Origin: Sipunculus nudus
Lineage: Eukaryota > Annelida > Sipuncula > Golfingiida > Sipunculidae
Direction of reading: 5' to 3'
NCBI GenBank assembly: GCA_026874595.1
Contig: CM049314.1
Coordinates: 16,858,729-16,922,728, forward strand
DNA length: 64,000 bases
Position numbers and translations under genes: made by a program. Within the stretch, counting starts at the first letter, position 1, and each line of letters begins with the position of its first letter. The notes under the pieces are model-generated. The model saw nothing but the letters and a program-made list of their open reading frames with translations. It had not been told where the DNA came from and made no database searches. Positions 1-11,980 of this stretch are shown here, piece after piece.

Positions 1-28
1 CTTTTCCTATACCCTGGTTCCGCCCCTG
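1..28 (-). mobile_element. Terminal fragment of G-run MITE, family 1
   Basis: The first 28 bases are the reverse complement of the start of the element seen whole at 57669-57877. Read on the minus strand they begin CAGGGGCGGAACCAGGG and run into a GGAAAAG segment. The rest of this copy lies outside the window or is lost. The CAGGG terminus is typical of hAT-type inverted repeats; that assignment is inference. Confidence 0.6.
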
Positions 29-287
29 CCTGCTCATCCGTAACTCGACACACTTCTTGGGACATTTAAGTTTAACTCTATTCGAATCAAAGCCTTTGAC
101 TTATCTTTTTAATTAATCATTTAAATACAACTGTATCTTAATATTTTATTAAATTTAAGACGTAAATCCTGATTCGTGGGTCACGCTTTGCTGTTTATAC
201 ATATGAATCTTAAACGAAGGATACGACATAACAATTGCTACGAATTGACATAGCACTCTAACAGTTTGATTATACCCACTATTCCAG

Positions 288-366
288 GTGCAGAACTTGA
301 TTTAGTAAATTTATCAAACACTTTGCAAAGATGCGTTGAAGATATGGCTCCTGATAATTTCTTCAG
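288..366 (+). CDS. Candidate internal exon, 79 nt, unidentified protein
   Basis: This segment is preceded by a pyrimidine-leaning acceptor (ACCCACTATTCCAG) and followed by a donor GTAGCT. One frame is open throughout and includes the peptide LDLVNLSNTLQRCVEDMAP. It begins with the last two bases of a split codon and ends with two bases of the next, so it would be an internal exon. The peptide has ordinary amino-acid composition, unlike the repeat-driven frames elsewhere. I do not recognise the family. No partner exon is seen nearby, and a 79 nt open frame between chance splice-like sites is not rare in AT-rich DNA. Confidence 0.3.
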
Positions 367-864
367 GTAGCTCTTTTATGTTAAGGATCTAAGGATTGGA
401 AAGCAATGCAACGTCTTTCCTGACAGAAACGTCCACGTCCAAACATAAAAGTGTTGAAATGACGTCCAGGTGAAAATTGTGTGTGGGTGGTAATTGCTGA
501 TCATGAGTTTTATGTCTCTACAGAGGGAAAACCATGATTATAACGGTGTCAGATTCAATGTAATAAAGGGAAACTGTGATCCATTTATACAAGATAATTA
601 TTTGGTTACGCAAGCATCAGCAGATCAGCGGAATAAGGAACCCGGCCAATCCGCAATAGCATGTACTTTGTTAAGAATATCACGTTTTTTTTAGTTAATT
701 ATTACAATTATTGCCTTAACAGGGGCATCATTTTATTATCTTTTTTATAGCTTGAGCTTTATTGGGTGATGATGCTTTATAGCTTACGTGTCTGTTTCCT
801 TTTTATTTTATGATCATTCTGACCCATGAGCGGGTCAGTGTTTAATTGATTCCTATTTGAACAG

Positions 865-1009
865 TCTCACAAATTGCAAACTAATGAATCGTAGGCGTTC
901 TCCTCCAAGTCTTGGATTTAGAACCGTAAATAAAACAAAGGGCAGAATGGTCAAAATTAAAAACCTGTTAACGCAGATCCGATGCGAAGAATTGCCAGAA
1001 ATACTGAGG
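865..1009 (+). CDS. Weak candidate exon upstream of a TA microsatellite
   Basis: An open frame runs from an acceptor-like site (CCTATTTGAACAG, ending at 864) to a poor donor (GAGG followed by GTTGCC). It encodes a basic peptide including LMNRRRSPPSLGFRTVNKTK and then KNLLTQIRCEELPEILR. The frame continues into the (TA)n run as an Ile-Tyr repeat, which cannot be real coding sequence. If it is an exon, it must stop before 1028. No family is recognised, and the donor is weak. Confidence 0.15.
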
Positions 1010-1026
1010 GTTGCCATTGACATTCA

Positions 1027-1027
<1 letters not shown>

Positions 1028-1097
<70 letters not shown>
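1028..1097. repeat. (TA)n microsatellite, about 70 bp
   Basis: Uninterrupted TA dinucleotide run. It produces a spurious Ile-Tyr open frame. Confidence 0.97.
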
Positions 1098-1099
<2 letters not shown>

Positions 1100-4000
1100 A
1101 AAAATATTACATATAAGTCGAGGATGTTTTGTTTGAGGAGGAAATCAGGAATCAGGGAGATGTTTTATGACCCCTCTGAATCTCAGATTAGCTCAGTTTC
1201 ATCAACAAACACACTCGAGAGCATGATTTACCGGCCAAAAGCGCCCATTATTTATCATTGTAACCACACCAACAAAGGTAACGTCCCTGGTCGCCGTAAT
1301 ATATAGACCTTTATAGACAACGTATATAACAATATTAACATCGAGGCACGGTCACTTCTAGCCTCATCCAAATGAATAAACACATGAATCAGTAAAGACG
1401 TAATTATATTATGAGAATTTATATAAACGTAAGTCTAAGAGTATACATAGATCATATGAGCCCGACATTGATTTCAGTCACAAATATGAAAATAGTTAAC
1501 TAGTTTTCCCGAAGGTGACAAACCTGTTGTGTGGAGAAATATGTGAGGAAAATGGTTAGACCATCGAACGTTAAGCAGTGTTGTGAGTATTATGAAAAAG
1601 TATATGACGTATGGTTAATTTTCCCTTCAACCGGTGCATTTCAGGACGAGCATTTATTCGTCACCGTTATGAAAATGGTCATCTGAATTCCCGTGAGGTG
1701 ACCACAAAATCGTGTGAAGAAATATAGAAAATAAATCGAACGAAATGAACAATCGAACGTCAAGTAAGCCGTTTCTGCCTATTAGAGAGGAACGAAAATT
1801 AGTGAATAAAATGTCATCCTTTTTCATAGCTCGATATTCTCCATTACGGTGCTTGAAAGATTGCCGAGATATCAGTTGGTTGATAGGATCTGGCTGAAGA
1901 GAATACGGCATTTAGTGCAGTGGCATATAGAGCAGATCCGTTCCGAGTAAGTTTTGGTTGTAAAATGTGACACCCCTATATGCAATTTTGCTCTTCATCT
2001 TCCAGTGAAGCCTAAAAAGCATGGTGCCAATTTTTTATCCAGTTTTGACATTTCTTTCAGCTTGTATTAAATGGTAAAAAAATTGAAGAAATGAATAAAA
2101 CTAAACAGGGCGTTTTTTCTCTTTTAAATACATATATTATGGTATCTGCAAATATTTCATTCTAATCCATTTGCTTATACTCATGTACACAAGTCGTGAA
2201 AAGTTTTCAATGATACGAAATCAGTGGTGCCAAATATTGACATAGAGAACACACCACCTGGTGGCCGTATAGGGTGACTTCACAAATAAAGATTTTTCAA
2301 GCATCACACCGGTGTTTCTTTTTTCATTTCATTTCTCCTCGTTTTTGAGTTCTACATGCTAAAGATCGGACCTCTGGCCATGCAGTCTGCTCCTGGTAAG
2401 CAAACACACAGGTTCTGTGTTTACTCGAATACAGAACCGTAACAACGTATTAAACGGGTGGATTTGAGATACAAGTCAAGTGCTAATAGGTGTTGATTTT
2501 TCTTTACTATAAGCAACGAGCTGCGGGATAAAATGTTTTTGCTTGGTCTTATGTCAACACTCTTGCTCCAAAAGTTACATTGTGAATTGTGGACCTCTTG
2601 AACATTCCCTAAAATTTTGTGATGGATCAGTGAGCTGTAACAGAGGATCTAGCACTGAATACAGTCTAAGTTGCCCCTTTGTCTGTTTAATCTTCACAAT
2701 ATATATATATATATATATGTACCTAATCATCCGCCGAAATTTTTTTTTCGATTTCTCCTTATTTGCTCATGACCAAAATGTCTAAAAATTCCTAAAATTT
2801 CTTTATGAACATTTAGATATACCTTTTTGGATAAACTAGCAGAAAAAAAGACAGGCTTCCGTGCCTTCACTATCAGGGAGTGAGATAATGATGTTGATCA
2901 TGTGAAACTTTAATGGATTAAGAAAATAGCAAAAATCATAATGGAAGCAAAACAGGGTCATTTACATACGTTCCGTATGAATGAAGCCAGATATTTATCT
3001 GCTGGTGAGGACCTGGGATCACGGAGCTATACTGTATACGATAAGGTTACCTGAAGTCGGCAGGTGGTCTGCCATAACTATGGCACAAAATACTTAAGAA
3101 TAACTTGTTGTCTTAATTTGTTTTATGGATTTCAATTAAATTTTGTGGAAATATAAACTATTGGCCGAGGTAGAACTAATTAATTTTTAATTGTTAGTCA
3201 TTTCAATTTTAAGTGGATATTAATGCGGATCAAAGTGTTGGCGGAGGTATGCGCTCTATAAGTGCTCTCTAAATGTGTTATAATCGTGGTAGCAAAGTCT
3301 TTATGAATTTAATCCAAGTTATTATGAGTGAATTAATCACACTGATCAATTGTGAGGTGATATGTGGCAAGGTTTTCCTCTAATGTAGATATTTATACAA
3401 ATTGACTCTCGATGTTTGCCTTAAAAGCAAATTTGGCCTGATAAAATGACCAAACATCTTTGGAAAAATTAAAACCATATTTTTTGCAATGGTTAAGGCC
3501 TAAGAATCACAAAAATGTTGGATGTCCACTTTTCACAAAGAAAAAATACTCGGTGACATATGTTCCCACACTAATTTTTTTAAACGTTCAGTGGCGGTTT
3601 TAGCTTCTAGGCGAGCTGTTGGGGCAACATGTCATCAACGGTCATGGTGATCGTCGTGGCATGTAATTTCAAGGAAACAACTGGGAAAACATTGTTCTCA
3701 GGAGACTCTTGATCCCGTCACTGACTTGCAGGCTGTATATTGTTCATGGGAGCTTTTTGTCATCTTTTGTTCACACATAGCAGCCCGTTTGCTGTAATGT
3801 GTTTACCACTGTTTACTCTCTTGGGCAAACATCAAATGTTTTGTTGAGCAATTCTGAAACATTCTCGGATGTCAATACCGATTAATTACGTGATGGTCGA
3901 GCCTCTATGCTTGATAGTCGGAGAATAAAGCTAATTATTACAATGCTTGAGGGTTAACTGGTTATCATGACCCAGGTAAGTTGCAAAAACATATATATCC

Positions 4001-4278
4001 TGTTTGTCTGAATATAAGAATAACATAAATGCCAAAACTTTGAAAAAAATAGTAGTCTTGAAACCTATACTTCCGCACAAGGAACTGACTGAAATGGCTA
4101 CGAACGCACCAGGCTTCCCCAGGAACTAGCATCAAACGACCTATCTGGCAAGACCGATCTGTTCATTCGGACTTTCAGGTCGGCACACTTAGACTAATGC
4201 CCGGCCATATTTGGACTCTCGGGCTTAGACATATGAGTTGACTCCCCCTTATATATCGACGTTTAAACGAGATTTTAC

Positions 4279-4281
<3 letters not shown>
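1098..4281. other. Non-coding stretch
   Basis: AT-rich sequence with a short TA run at about 2699-2718 and the diverged direct repeat entered at 1487-1766. A 55-codon frame around 2280-2440 passes through a GGTAAGC donor-like site near 2396. It is too short and too poorly supported to call an exon. Nothing else is recognised. Confidence 0.5.
1487..1766 (+). repeat. Two diverged direct repeat units, about 185 bp apart
   Basis: The segments at about 1487-1572 and 1671-1766 share the same ordered landmarks: an AAAATRGT start, TTCCCG followed by AGGTGAC, GTGTGRAGAAATAT, then ATCGAACGT. The copies differ by many substitutions and small indels, so this is an old tandem duplication. Confidence 0.6.

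Positions 4282-4315
<34 letters not shown>
4282..4315. repeat. (TA)n microsatellite
   Basis: Perfect TA run of about 34 bp. Confidence 0.95.
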
Positions 4316-4319
<4 letters not shown>

Positions 4320-4972
4320 GTGTGCAGTTTATTACAAGTAAGGACATTGTTATGATTGAAAATCAAACATACCCGGCAAGTATCAATGTTAATTCGATAT
4401 TCAAGAAAGCTGCATTGTCTTCGATATTTGTGTAGGTATTGTGTCAAGTTTTATTGTAAGACAAAAACGCAGTCAGGTGTGACATGTTCAGACTGTACTG
4501 TTTTGTGTCCGTGTTTTTTATTTCCAAGTTCGGTAGTGACATATTTCTTCACTGCCATTTACGTGGCCTTTTCTGGTAACCGTGGAAACCAACAATAAAT
4601 ACTGACAATCACATGGATGTAAAACGGGTCTTGCCTTAAAAAATTAGGCCGATAATCTTTGAATAGATCTTAGAAGTTAATAAATTTGAAGTTTAAATAT
4701 AACATCACCAATGCTACAGATATTTGTTAACTTATTATGACAGTTATATGAATAGTAAACTAGATTTACATAGACGAAATTTATTAACAGACACCGAACG
4801 ACACATTCACCAGCAGAACAAGCTCCCATGCACATCATTATAAAATCATCAATCAAATCACTCCGCCGCTCAAGTTCCGTTATCCTTTGTCAGGTACAGT
4901 ACAAATAGATCATCTGCCAAGCCTCTGACCGCCTTGGTCGGTGTTATAATAAAGACCCTAAAATAATTTTAC

Positions 4973-5025
4973 GCCACCCAAAAATAATCGATCAGCTGCT
5001 TGTGCGGTTATTATTTTGGGTGGTG
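4973..5025. repeat. Short inverted repeat (hairpin)
   Basis: The arm GCCACCCAAAAATAAT (4973-4988) pairs with ATTATTTTGGGTGGTG (5010-5025), with one mismatch or bulge and a loop of about 21 bp containing CAGCTG. The AAAATAAT/CACC vocabulary recurs at 7070-7183 and in the 17 bp arrays at 21.4 and 25.2 kb. Confidence 0.7.
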
Positions 5026-6688
5026 TTTTGTTGTTGATGCCTCACTTTCTTCTATCCTTAGGATATGGTTTTGCAGAGATGGCAATGCTAATTAAATTTC
5101 CCACGTGGGTGTTTGTAATCCGAAGATAGCTCCCCCAGGATGTATAATTAAACATGTCCTTATTGGAGCACATACACAGTTATACGGGGTCATGCAATAC
5201 AACATGATTCATAACACATGCAGTTACATCGTCTACAAAGTGGTTTCCATATTTTTTACATTCTGTATTGATGCATTTATGAAACATCGGTTTTATGCCA
5301 AGGATTAAAATTGCTTGGTGGTAGTCGTCCATTTTTATTGGCCAGAAAATTAAAAAAAAAAAATCGTTGGATTGTTAAAATTTCCGATGGTCGATTGAAC
5401 ATATATCCTAGAAGCAAACTGATTAATCACGAATGTTGTCCCGGCGGAGTACCTGTTTAAAAATATGAACTTGCACCACATATTTTGTACTTTCTTTTTG
5501 TTTTGTTTGCAACTAAACATTAAGAGTTTACTTATAAAGCCTATTACTTTTACTTTTATCTAAGTTTGCACAAAATACACATGCACACATGCGCTCACAC
5601 AGACACATATTTTTATTTCTTTCTATTCTGTGCAGAAAAATAACCAACAGCAAAAAAAAAATGAAATGTAAGCCAGGTACAAAACTATCACATATAATTA
5701 AACATGACAATATGAGTGAGCCGGAGGTGGTATAGTGAGCTGGGCCTTCAGGATATGTGCTTGTTTACTTCCGGTTGGGCGGACACCCGGATGTCGCCGC
5801 GGTTTCTTGAGGCATCTGGGCTAATGGAGATGACGTTGTTTACTTCATGGATAGATCGGGATTATTAGCATAGTTGACTATAGCTATAGTCATGGTCCTT
5901 TGTCCGTCTGTCCGGCCGGCCGTCAGTCAACAGGGTAAGTTATGAAGTCGTTGGAACTACGAATCCAAACTTCTACATACAGTAAGATGTCCCTAAGTTC
6001 TCCTTCAAACTGGTTCACCGCGACTTTATTCCTTCGAGAAATGAAGGGAAAAACCTCTGTTTTTCCAGTAAAAACCTTTTGTTAAACTGACAACTATGAA
6101 AACCACTGGTGTCAATGTATTCATATCCTGCATATATTTACTATGGACGTGCCAGATATCATTTCAATATTGCGTTAATTGCTGATGTTATGGGCTCAAA
6201 CATATTGCACATTGTCAAAAATCAGGAAATGTATTACTCACTTAACATGATAATTGTTTACGCTAGAGACTTTTCCCATAGAATATAAGCTGTTAACTAG
6301 TGTACTAAACTTTGCTTCAAACTGTAATTTTAAGAGTAATCCAGAGTTAATGTAGCAAGTTTTAAGAAATTTATTTCCTTTTAAATAATCCTAAAAAATT
6401 CAAATACAATTAAACCCATCAGTATGCACACGGTTATAAAATTATGAATATGCAATTTATGCAATTTAGAATTGTGAAATCTAAATCAAATTAAATTTTC
6501 AGATGTTCATTTTTGCAAATCAATAACAAATATTTTGTGATAAAAAATAAATACATTTGTATACGATGCGAAAAAGAAGGGATAAATGATGATGCAGTTA
6601 AGAATTGTGAATGAACTTATATGTTTAGATATATATGTTATATTGCAAAATTATAATGATAATATGATTCCGTCTTGATGTTCTTTTT

Positions 6689-6691
<3 letters not shown>
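5026..6691. other. Non-coding stretch with an interspersed-repeat fragment
   Basis: No gene is seen. Around 5875-5945 lies a degenerate GTCCGTCTGTCCGGCC segment, preceded by GACTATAG and CATGGTCC. The same combination appears on the opposite strand at about 51950-52030, so both are fragments of one dispersed repeat. Confidence 0.5.

Positions 6692-6753
<62 letters not shown>
6692..6753. repeat. (TA)n microsatellite, about 62 bp
   Basis: Uninterrupted TA dinucleotide run. Confidence 0.95.
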
Positions 6754-6756
<3 letters not shown>

Positions 6757-7069
6757 CTATATTGGAAGAATGCAGCCGTCACAACACACACTTAATATCC
6801 TATTCCAGCATATATCTACGTGGAATAGACATTTTACTCCTGAAATAAATTGGCCTGTCTGGTGTCAGTGATATAACCGCTAGTCCATACGTCACTAACT
6901 CTCAGATAAGTTTGCAGAGTCGGGTTTACCGCACACTTCTATGATCGTTAATGGTTTTGCTGGCGTTAGGGCCGCCTTCTCCGGGAACTGAAGAAGAGGT
7001 AAACACAGCACTTTCATAGGGCGTCCTAATATCGGATATAAAACCGTGTCTTTTTAGTGTGGAATTCAA

Positions 7070-7183
7070 ACAGAAATACAACACTATAAAAGGTGTAAGC
7101 TGGCCCGAAAATAATTCACCATTAAAGGGTGGTCAGCTGATTCGGACAATAATACACCACTAAAAGGTGGTAAAAGGGTTCGG
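7070..7183 (+). repeat. Three-copy 38 bp repeat with an internal palindrome
   Basis: Three consecutive units of about 38 bp start at about 7070, 7108 and 7146. Each carries a small self-complementary core (ACACTATAAAAGGTGT, CACCATTAAAGGGTGG, CACCACTAAAAGGTGG). Units 2 and 3 end in TTCGG. Bases differ between units but the dyad is kept, which would suit either a hairpin or simple descent from a palindromic seed. Confidence 0.7.
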
Positions 7184-10100
7184 AATTTTTGTTGTTGACT
7201 TGGTTTTTTGAGACAATATTAATTTCAACAAGTTATAAATATGTGATAAATAAACCGTGTTTGCGGCTGCAGTCATAAAATCTCTACTTCCTGTTTTTTC
7301 CGATCAAGGTGTCAATCAAATTTCTGCTTTTTCTTTTCCGGTCAGTGACTCATCGGGCGAGTATTTATACTCTCCTGACCTGAATAAAGACCACGCTCAC
7401 TCGGTAAACATTGACTCTTGCATGTTTGTTATGAAACCCTTCCGGCTAAGGTCCAATTTGATGGACAAGAATTAAAAAGTTTTAGTTAAGCAGAGAGGTA
7501 TGTAACGTTTTTAGTGCTGCTATGTTCTGACAGGCTCTCCATAGTAAACCATTGCTTACGTGTTCAGTATAATAGCTGTCAACTGAAATCTTCCTCCCCG
7601 CCTAACGCCAGTGAATACTGGTTCCCCTTCTTAGGAAAACGCTTACCGAAACCGTTGAATGTTGTTGTTTAAAGTTGCCCATTCACACCTTTTGAAAAAG
7701 AATTTATGTTATTTCTGGCTTCCTCTGAGTATATTTTGTTTATCTAATGGTAGTTTCTGTTGCAAAAGATCTTATAAGGCCTTCATGAAGGATTTATGAA
7801 CATGTTTGTTAACACAACAATGTTGACATACGGGTAAAAAAGTAACCTAAGGTAGTATGTTGCATATATGTGGAAGTAGAAAGGTCACTTGTTAAAAAAT
7901 GCTATTTTCAAAGCTCTGGCTTATTTGACTTTCTGCCAGATGTACATTTTCAACTCGTTTTGATTATTTTGGCGGGCCATCACTTATTATAAACACTTTG
8001 ATTAAACAAAACAAGCAGCCTGTGTGCGTTAATATCCACGTTTTCTTGCCTATTTTTATAAAAGCTCGAAAGGATAACCTTTAGTTCATAAAGGTCAGAT
8101 AGGTGATTGAACCCCTTTAAGCTTTAAAACCTGCGTAAAAACAAAGTAGCTTAGCATTACCACTCAATTAAATGTATAATTTTATTCATCCGTAAGGCTG
8201 AATCATTCATTCTATTGGTAGGTTGGTGACTGTGGTAATACTATAAAACTGATACCTCTATGTCGATAGTGAAAAAAGAAATTCTAAGTAACTAAAGTTC
8301 GAGAAATTTGTGTATATATGATTAAAAAAAAGTGTCTTTGTTTTTTAACAATCAAGAAGTAAGGATATGGGGGCAATGTTCACTCTTGCATTTCACTAAT
8401 GATTAATAAGCTAATAATATAACTTCATAATCTACTAACTAAGGAAGTGTTAATAAACTGAATGTCGTGGAAACTGTTAGATACAAATGTTTGTCTTGTT
8501 TTTTTGCACGATTATTATTATCTGCAGATCAGGTTTTCAACAATTTAAAGAAAATGAAACTTTATATCCTGCAATAATTTTCTTCCATAAACGTCACAAG
8601 AAAGCAGCATTTATATTACAAATACCTGAATCACTGTAAATTACTGTTACGCACAGAAGACGTGTTTGGTTTATTATCCCGAAAAAAATCCGCTCAATGT
8701 AACTGAGGATTTATGTTCCATTCTCAATTACCTCCATTTTCACTAAAATCGAGAACCTAATACATAACAGAAATGTGTTAATTAAAAATAAAATAAAAGT
8801 TTGATCCTATCAGAATTTAGGCCAGAAGCTTTTAACATTTCTTTACATGTTATGTCTCTATTTCGTCGCCTTGGTTTAGAAATCAGTATTTTTGATTCCG
8901 CTATTAATGGTGGAATACATTATTTTAGAGTGACATCTACACCGATTGCCATACCCACACCAGCAGTTGTAACTACACAAAAAATATAATATTTGAAGAC
9001 AGACGTATCTGCACTAACGGCCGTATGTTGGCGAACAGTCGAACTTACATCAGCAGGTGTTACTTATGATATCTGTAAAACATATATGTAAAATAATTTT
9101 CTGTAAATGAACCACTTGTTTCTCGTTTATTCCATTCTCATTATAAATACATTCTATAATTACATTTTTTTTCAAATATTACGCAGTTGACCTTTGTCAT
9201 CGAGGTAATTCGTTTGTAATACTGTGCTATCTGATACCGGGACGTTTATTTTCTACTAAATGAAATCATGCTGACACAAATAAGACCTATACATTACCTG
9301 TTGAGATCATCAGTCAAACACCAGTGCTGCGGTGTGAACTGAACCTGAATTCTTTCATGCCACGCCCTGCAGGTTCAGCGTTACTGTCTCTGGAATTACA
9401 CACGAACAATACCGTCAGCCAGAAACGTTAAATTAGCCCTGGGGCCTTACTGAGAGAACATGAACCCAACCTCACTTCACGCTGAAACAAAGTCGGTCAG
9501 GCGGGGTCCCTGGAGAACTGCAGTCAGAACTGGGTCAGTTTCTGTTCATGTAGAAGGAGATGGTTCAGCTCCAGATTTGATTTTTTTAATTCAAAGAGAT
9601 TAATCAAATTAAGTTAAATAAATAATCTGAAACAACAAATTTTGGATGACTTAACGTCTCAAGTGCCAATATATGATCTCATTCAGGTGATTTAATATCT
9701 TAAATGTACAACATTTGGTCGTAATTTGCTAAATGCATTGACAAGGGGTTTAAAGTCATTGCTGTGAGGATATCCGTTTATTCTTATTATTTTTATCAAG
9801 AGTAAATGAAATTGAAAATACAGGTAAACATCCACGACGTCAACCAAAGCTACTTTCCCCTTTTCCTTCGTGTTTTAAATCCAGTCAATATTACAATACA
9901 CCTGCTGGCCTATGACGTGATTCAGTGGGCGAACCCAGCGGCAGATTAAAATCGAAGGGAGGAAGTTTGATCATCGTTGAAAAAAATTGTTTGTACATCG
10001 TCAGGACTTGATAACACATGTACCGTTTCCTGGACCAATATTAATCTCCAGTAAAACCTGTTCGAGTTTTAAAGAATAGCGCAAATTTCATATTCCTTTA

Positions 10101-10349
10101 TTATTCAACCCAAAAATGATGAAGGTGATCCATACAGTTTATTGTTATACTTATGCGAATTTTTTCACACTATCAGTTCAGTTTTGCTTTATAAAAAGTT
10201 TCCCAGAAAAACAATCCAAGCACACGGTCTCAGTACCTCCCGATGAGCTGTTAAACACCTTTTTATAGTTTTGCGTGTGAGTAAACACGGCCGACGTCCT
10301 TCTGTTTGCTATAATAAGGCCGCGTGACCGGAGGTCCGATTTTGCTCAC
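7184..10349. other. Non-coding stretch, nothing recognised
   Basis: AT-rich sequence with only short, non-protein-like open frames. I see no repeat, RNA gene or mobile element. Confidence 0.45.
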
Positions 10350-10593
10350 GCGCGCACCTCCGAAACAAGGAGTAGACAAATCTAGTCCATATATGAATCT
10401 TTATGTCCTCTGATAAATCTCTGCTTGATGGACATTTCGGTCTATTGGCCGTATGTAAATTCATTGTAGAACCTATCGCAATAGATTCGGGCGATAGGTC
10501 CAGGGTCAACAAATGAAATGACACTCCTCCCGCTTTGTAGCCCTGTGTATCGGGTCCCTGTGCCACCACAACACGCGTTGTTTCTGAGTCAGC
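10350..10593 (-). CDS. Candidate internal exon, about 81 codons, unidentified protein
   Basis: On the minus strand an open frame of at least 98 codons covers this segment. Reading begins after a good acceptor (TGTGTTTCCGCAG, then GCTGAC) in phase 0. It can end at a near-consensus donor, GTGAGC at 10344-10349, giving a 244 nt exon. A second donor (GGTGCGC) lies a few bases earlier. The product is non-repetitive with balanced composition, including TTRVVVAQGPDTQGYKAGG and a later CPSSRDLSEDIKIHIWTRF. I do not recognise the domain. It has the best combination of open frame and splice signals in the window, but no neighbouring exon was found, so it could be a gene fragment or a chance frame. Confidence 0.4.
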
Positions 10594-11446
10594 CTGCGGA
10601 AACACATATTACATTTTTGGGCAAAACCAAGGCGCAAGTGATCGTGCCCGGTTTAATTTTTTAAAGCTCGTGTACATGAGTAGCCCAACGGTGTGAGGGC
10701 AATATTTTTGTAGGTACCATATCATTTCAAAGGGAAGACGCTATTCTCATCTTAGTTCAACATGTTTGTATGTGATTAGGTCCTTTCGTCGACTTACAAA
10801 CACACACGCACTGATATTTAAACACAGAAGTAATCCGGTACATTTAATTTCTATATACACTAGCCAAAGCTTTTTGTATCATTTCACTAGTTCCAGTTTC
10901 CAGGTTTTAAAGCAAGGACAGCGAAGTTTGTGTTTTTTCCTTGCTATCTGGTTCTTTTGACTCTCTGAAAATTTACTCCAAAACTTCTGAACGGATTTGA
11001 TGATATTTGCAGATTGTTTCGAAGGTGACTTGGATCAACTATAACCACAGTATGTTTTTTTTGTTTTTTTTTGTTTTAAGGTCTTTGCCTTTGTGTGAGA
11101 GAGGTCAATTTATTTATCCGGGCCAAACGCTAGGGGTATTCATTAGATTTAGGGGCCGCCTTTTGTCTAAAGCTGACCTGTGATCAAACTATGAATTCAG
11201 TTGGCTTACCATGAAACACACATTTTATGTGAAGCACAAAGCAATGTTTGGTTAGGCTCCTGTCTCGTTCTCGGATTAAGTTTCAATGAAGAAACGAAAG
11301 ATGTAAGGGACTAATGATTTAGGGGCTTATAGTGTTATGGTTTTTCCTATACGGCCACCATGGAAACCGTTGATAATTGATAAGATGCTTTGCTTACTTA
11401 CTTTAACCTCCTGCTTCCCGTTTATCTGATTACCTCTCTGCAAATA
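10594..11446. other. Non-coding stretch, nothing recognised
   Basis: No gene or repeat is recognised, apart from a short T-rich run near 11055-11080. Confidence 0.45.
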
Positions 11447-11680
11447 GTAAACAGGTGTATAGTGTAATAATCTAAACCACAAATTGAAAACAGGTGTATA
11501 GTGTAATAATCTAAACCACAAATTGAAAACAGGTGTATAGTGTAAAAATCTAAATGACAAATTGTAAACAGGTTAATAGTGTAATAATCTAAATGACAAA
11601 TTGTAAACAGGCTTATAGTGAAATAATCTAAACGACAAATTGTAAACAGTATATAGTGTAATAATCTTAACCACAAAGCG
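11447..11680. repeat. Minisatellite, 39 bp unit, about 6 copies
   Basis: The unit begins ACAGGTGTATAGTGTAATAA, followed by TCTAAACCACAAATTGAAA. The first units are nearly identical, and later ones drift to CTAAATGACAAATTGTAAA. Because 39 is a multiple of three, overlapping minus-strand frames stay open. They are artefacts of the repeat. Confidence 0.93.
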
Positions 11681-11980
11681 GAAATTGTACCGCCTGTCAT
11701 GATATAAATCCTCATCAGTTATTTAAGATATTCGTTTTCGGATTATTCATTGCCTTCTTTTCTTCCATCGACCAAATAGCTGGGGAAAGTCATTTTAAAG
11801 CCAGATACACAGAAAAATGCACAGGCAGCTGTACAGTCAGAGAACCAAACCCAGTGGTGACCAGCCATACCAAGGGTTAAACAGCAAGAGAACATTATGT
11901 GTAGATAAACCAGGGGTTGGACAGCGATTGATCATGGTATGTAGACACAAGACAGATGATCAGCCGTCCGGATGGGAGAC
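11681..11980. other. Non-coding spacer between two arrays
   Basis: No feature is recognised. The last part (from about 11810) already contains CAGACAG-like words related to the following array. Confidence 0.4.

Larger units (their letters stand above)
29..1027. other. Non-coding AT-rich stretch with two weak exon candidates
   Basis: Apart from the two exon-like segments entered separately at 288-366 and 865-1009, nothing recognisable is seen here. Open frames are short and not protein-like. Confidence 0.5.

Noticed and set aside
1017-1306. Frames containing Ile-Tyr runs (also near 4.3, 23.6-23.9, 26.6 and 44.7 kb)
   Set aside because: They are translations of TA microsatellites.
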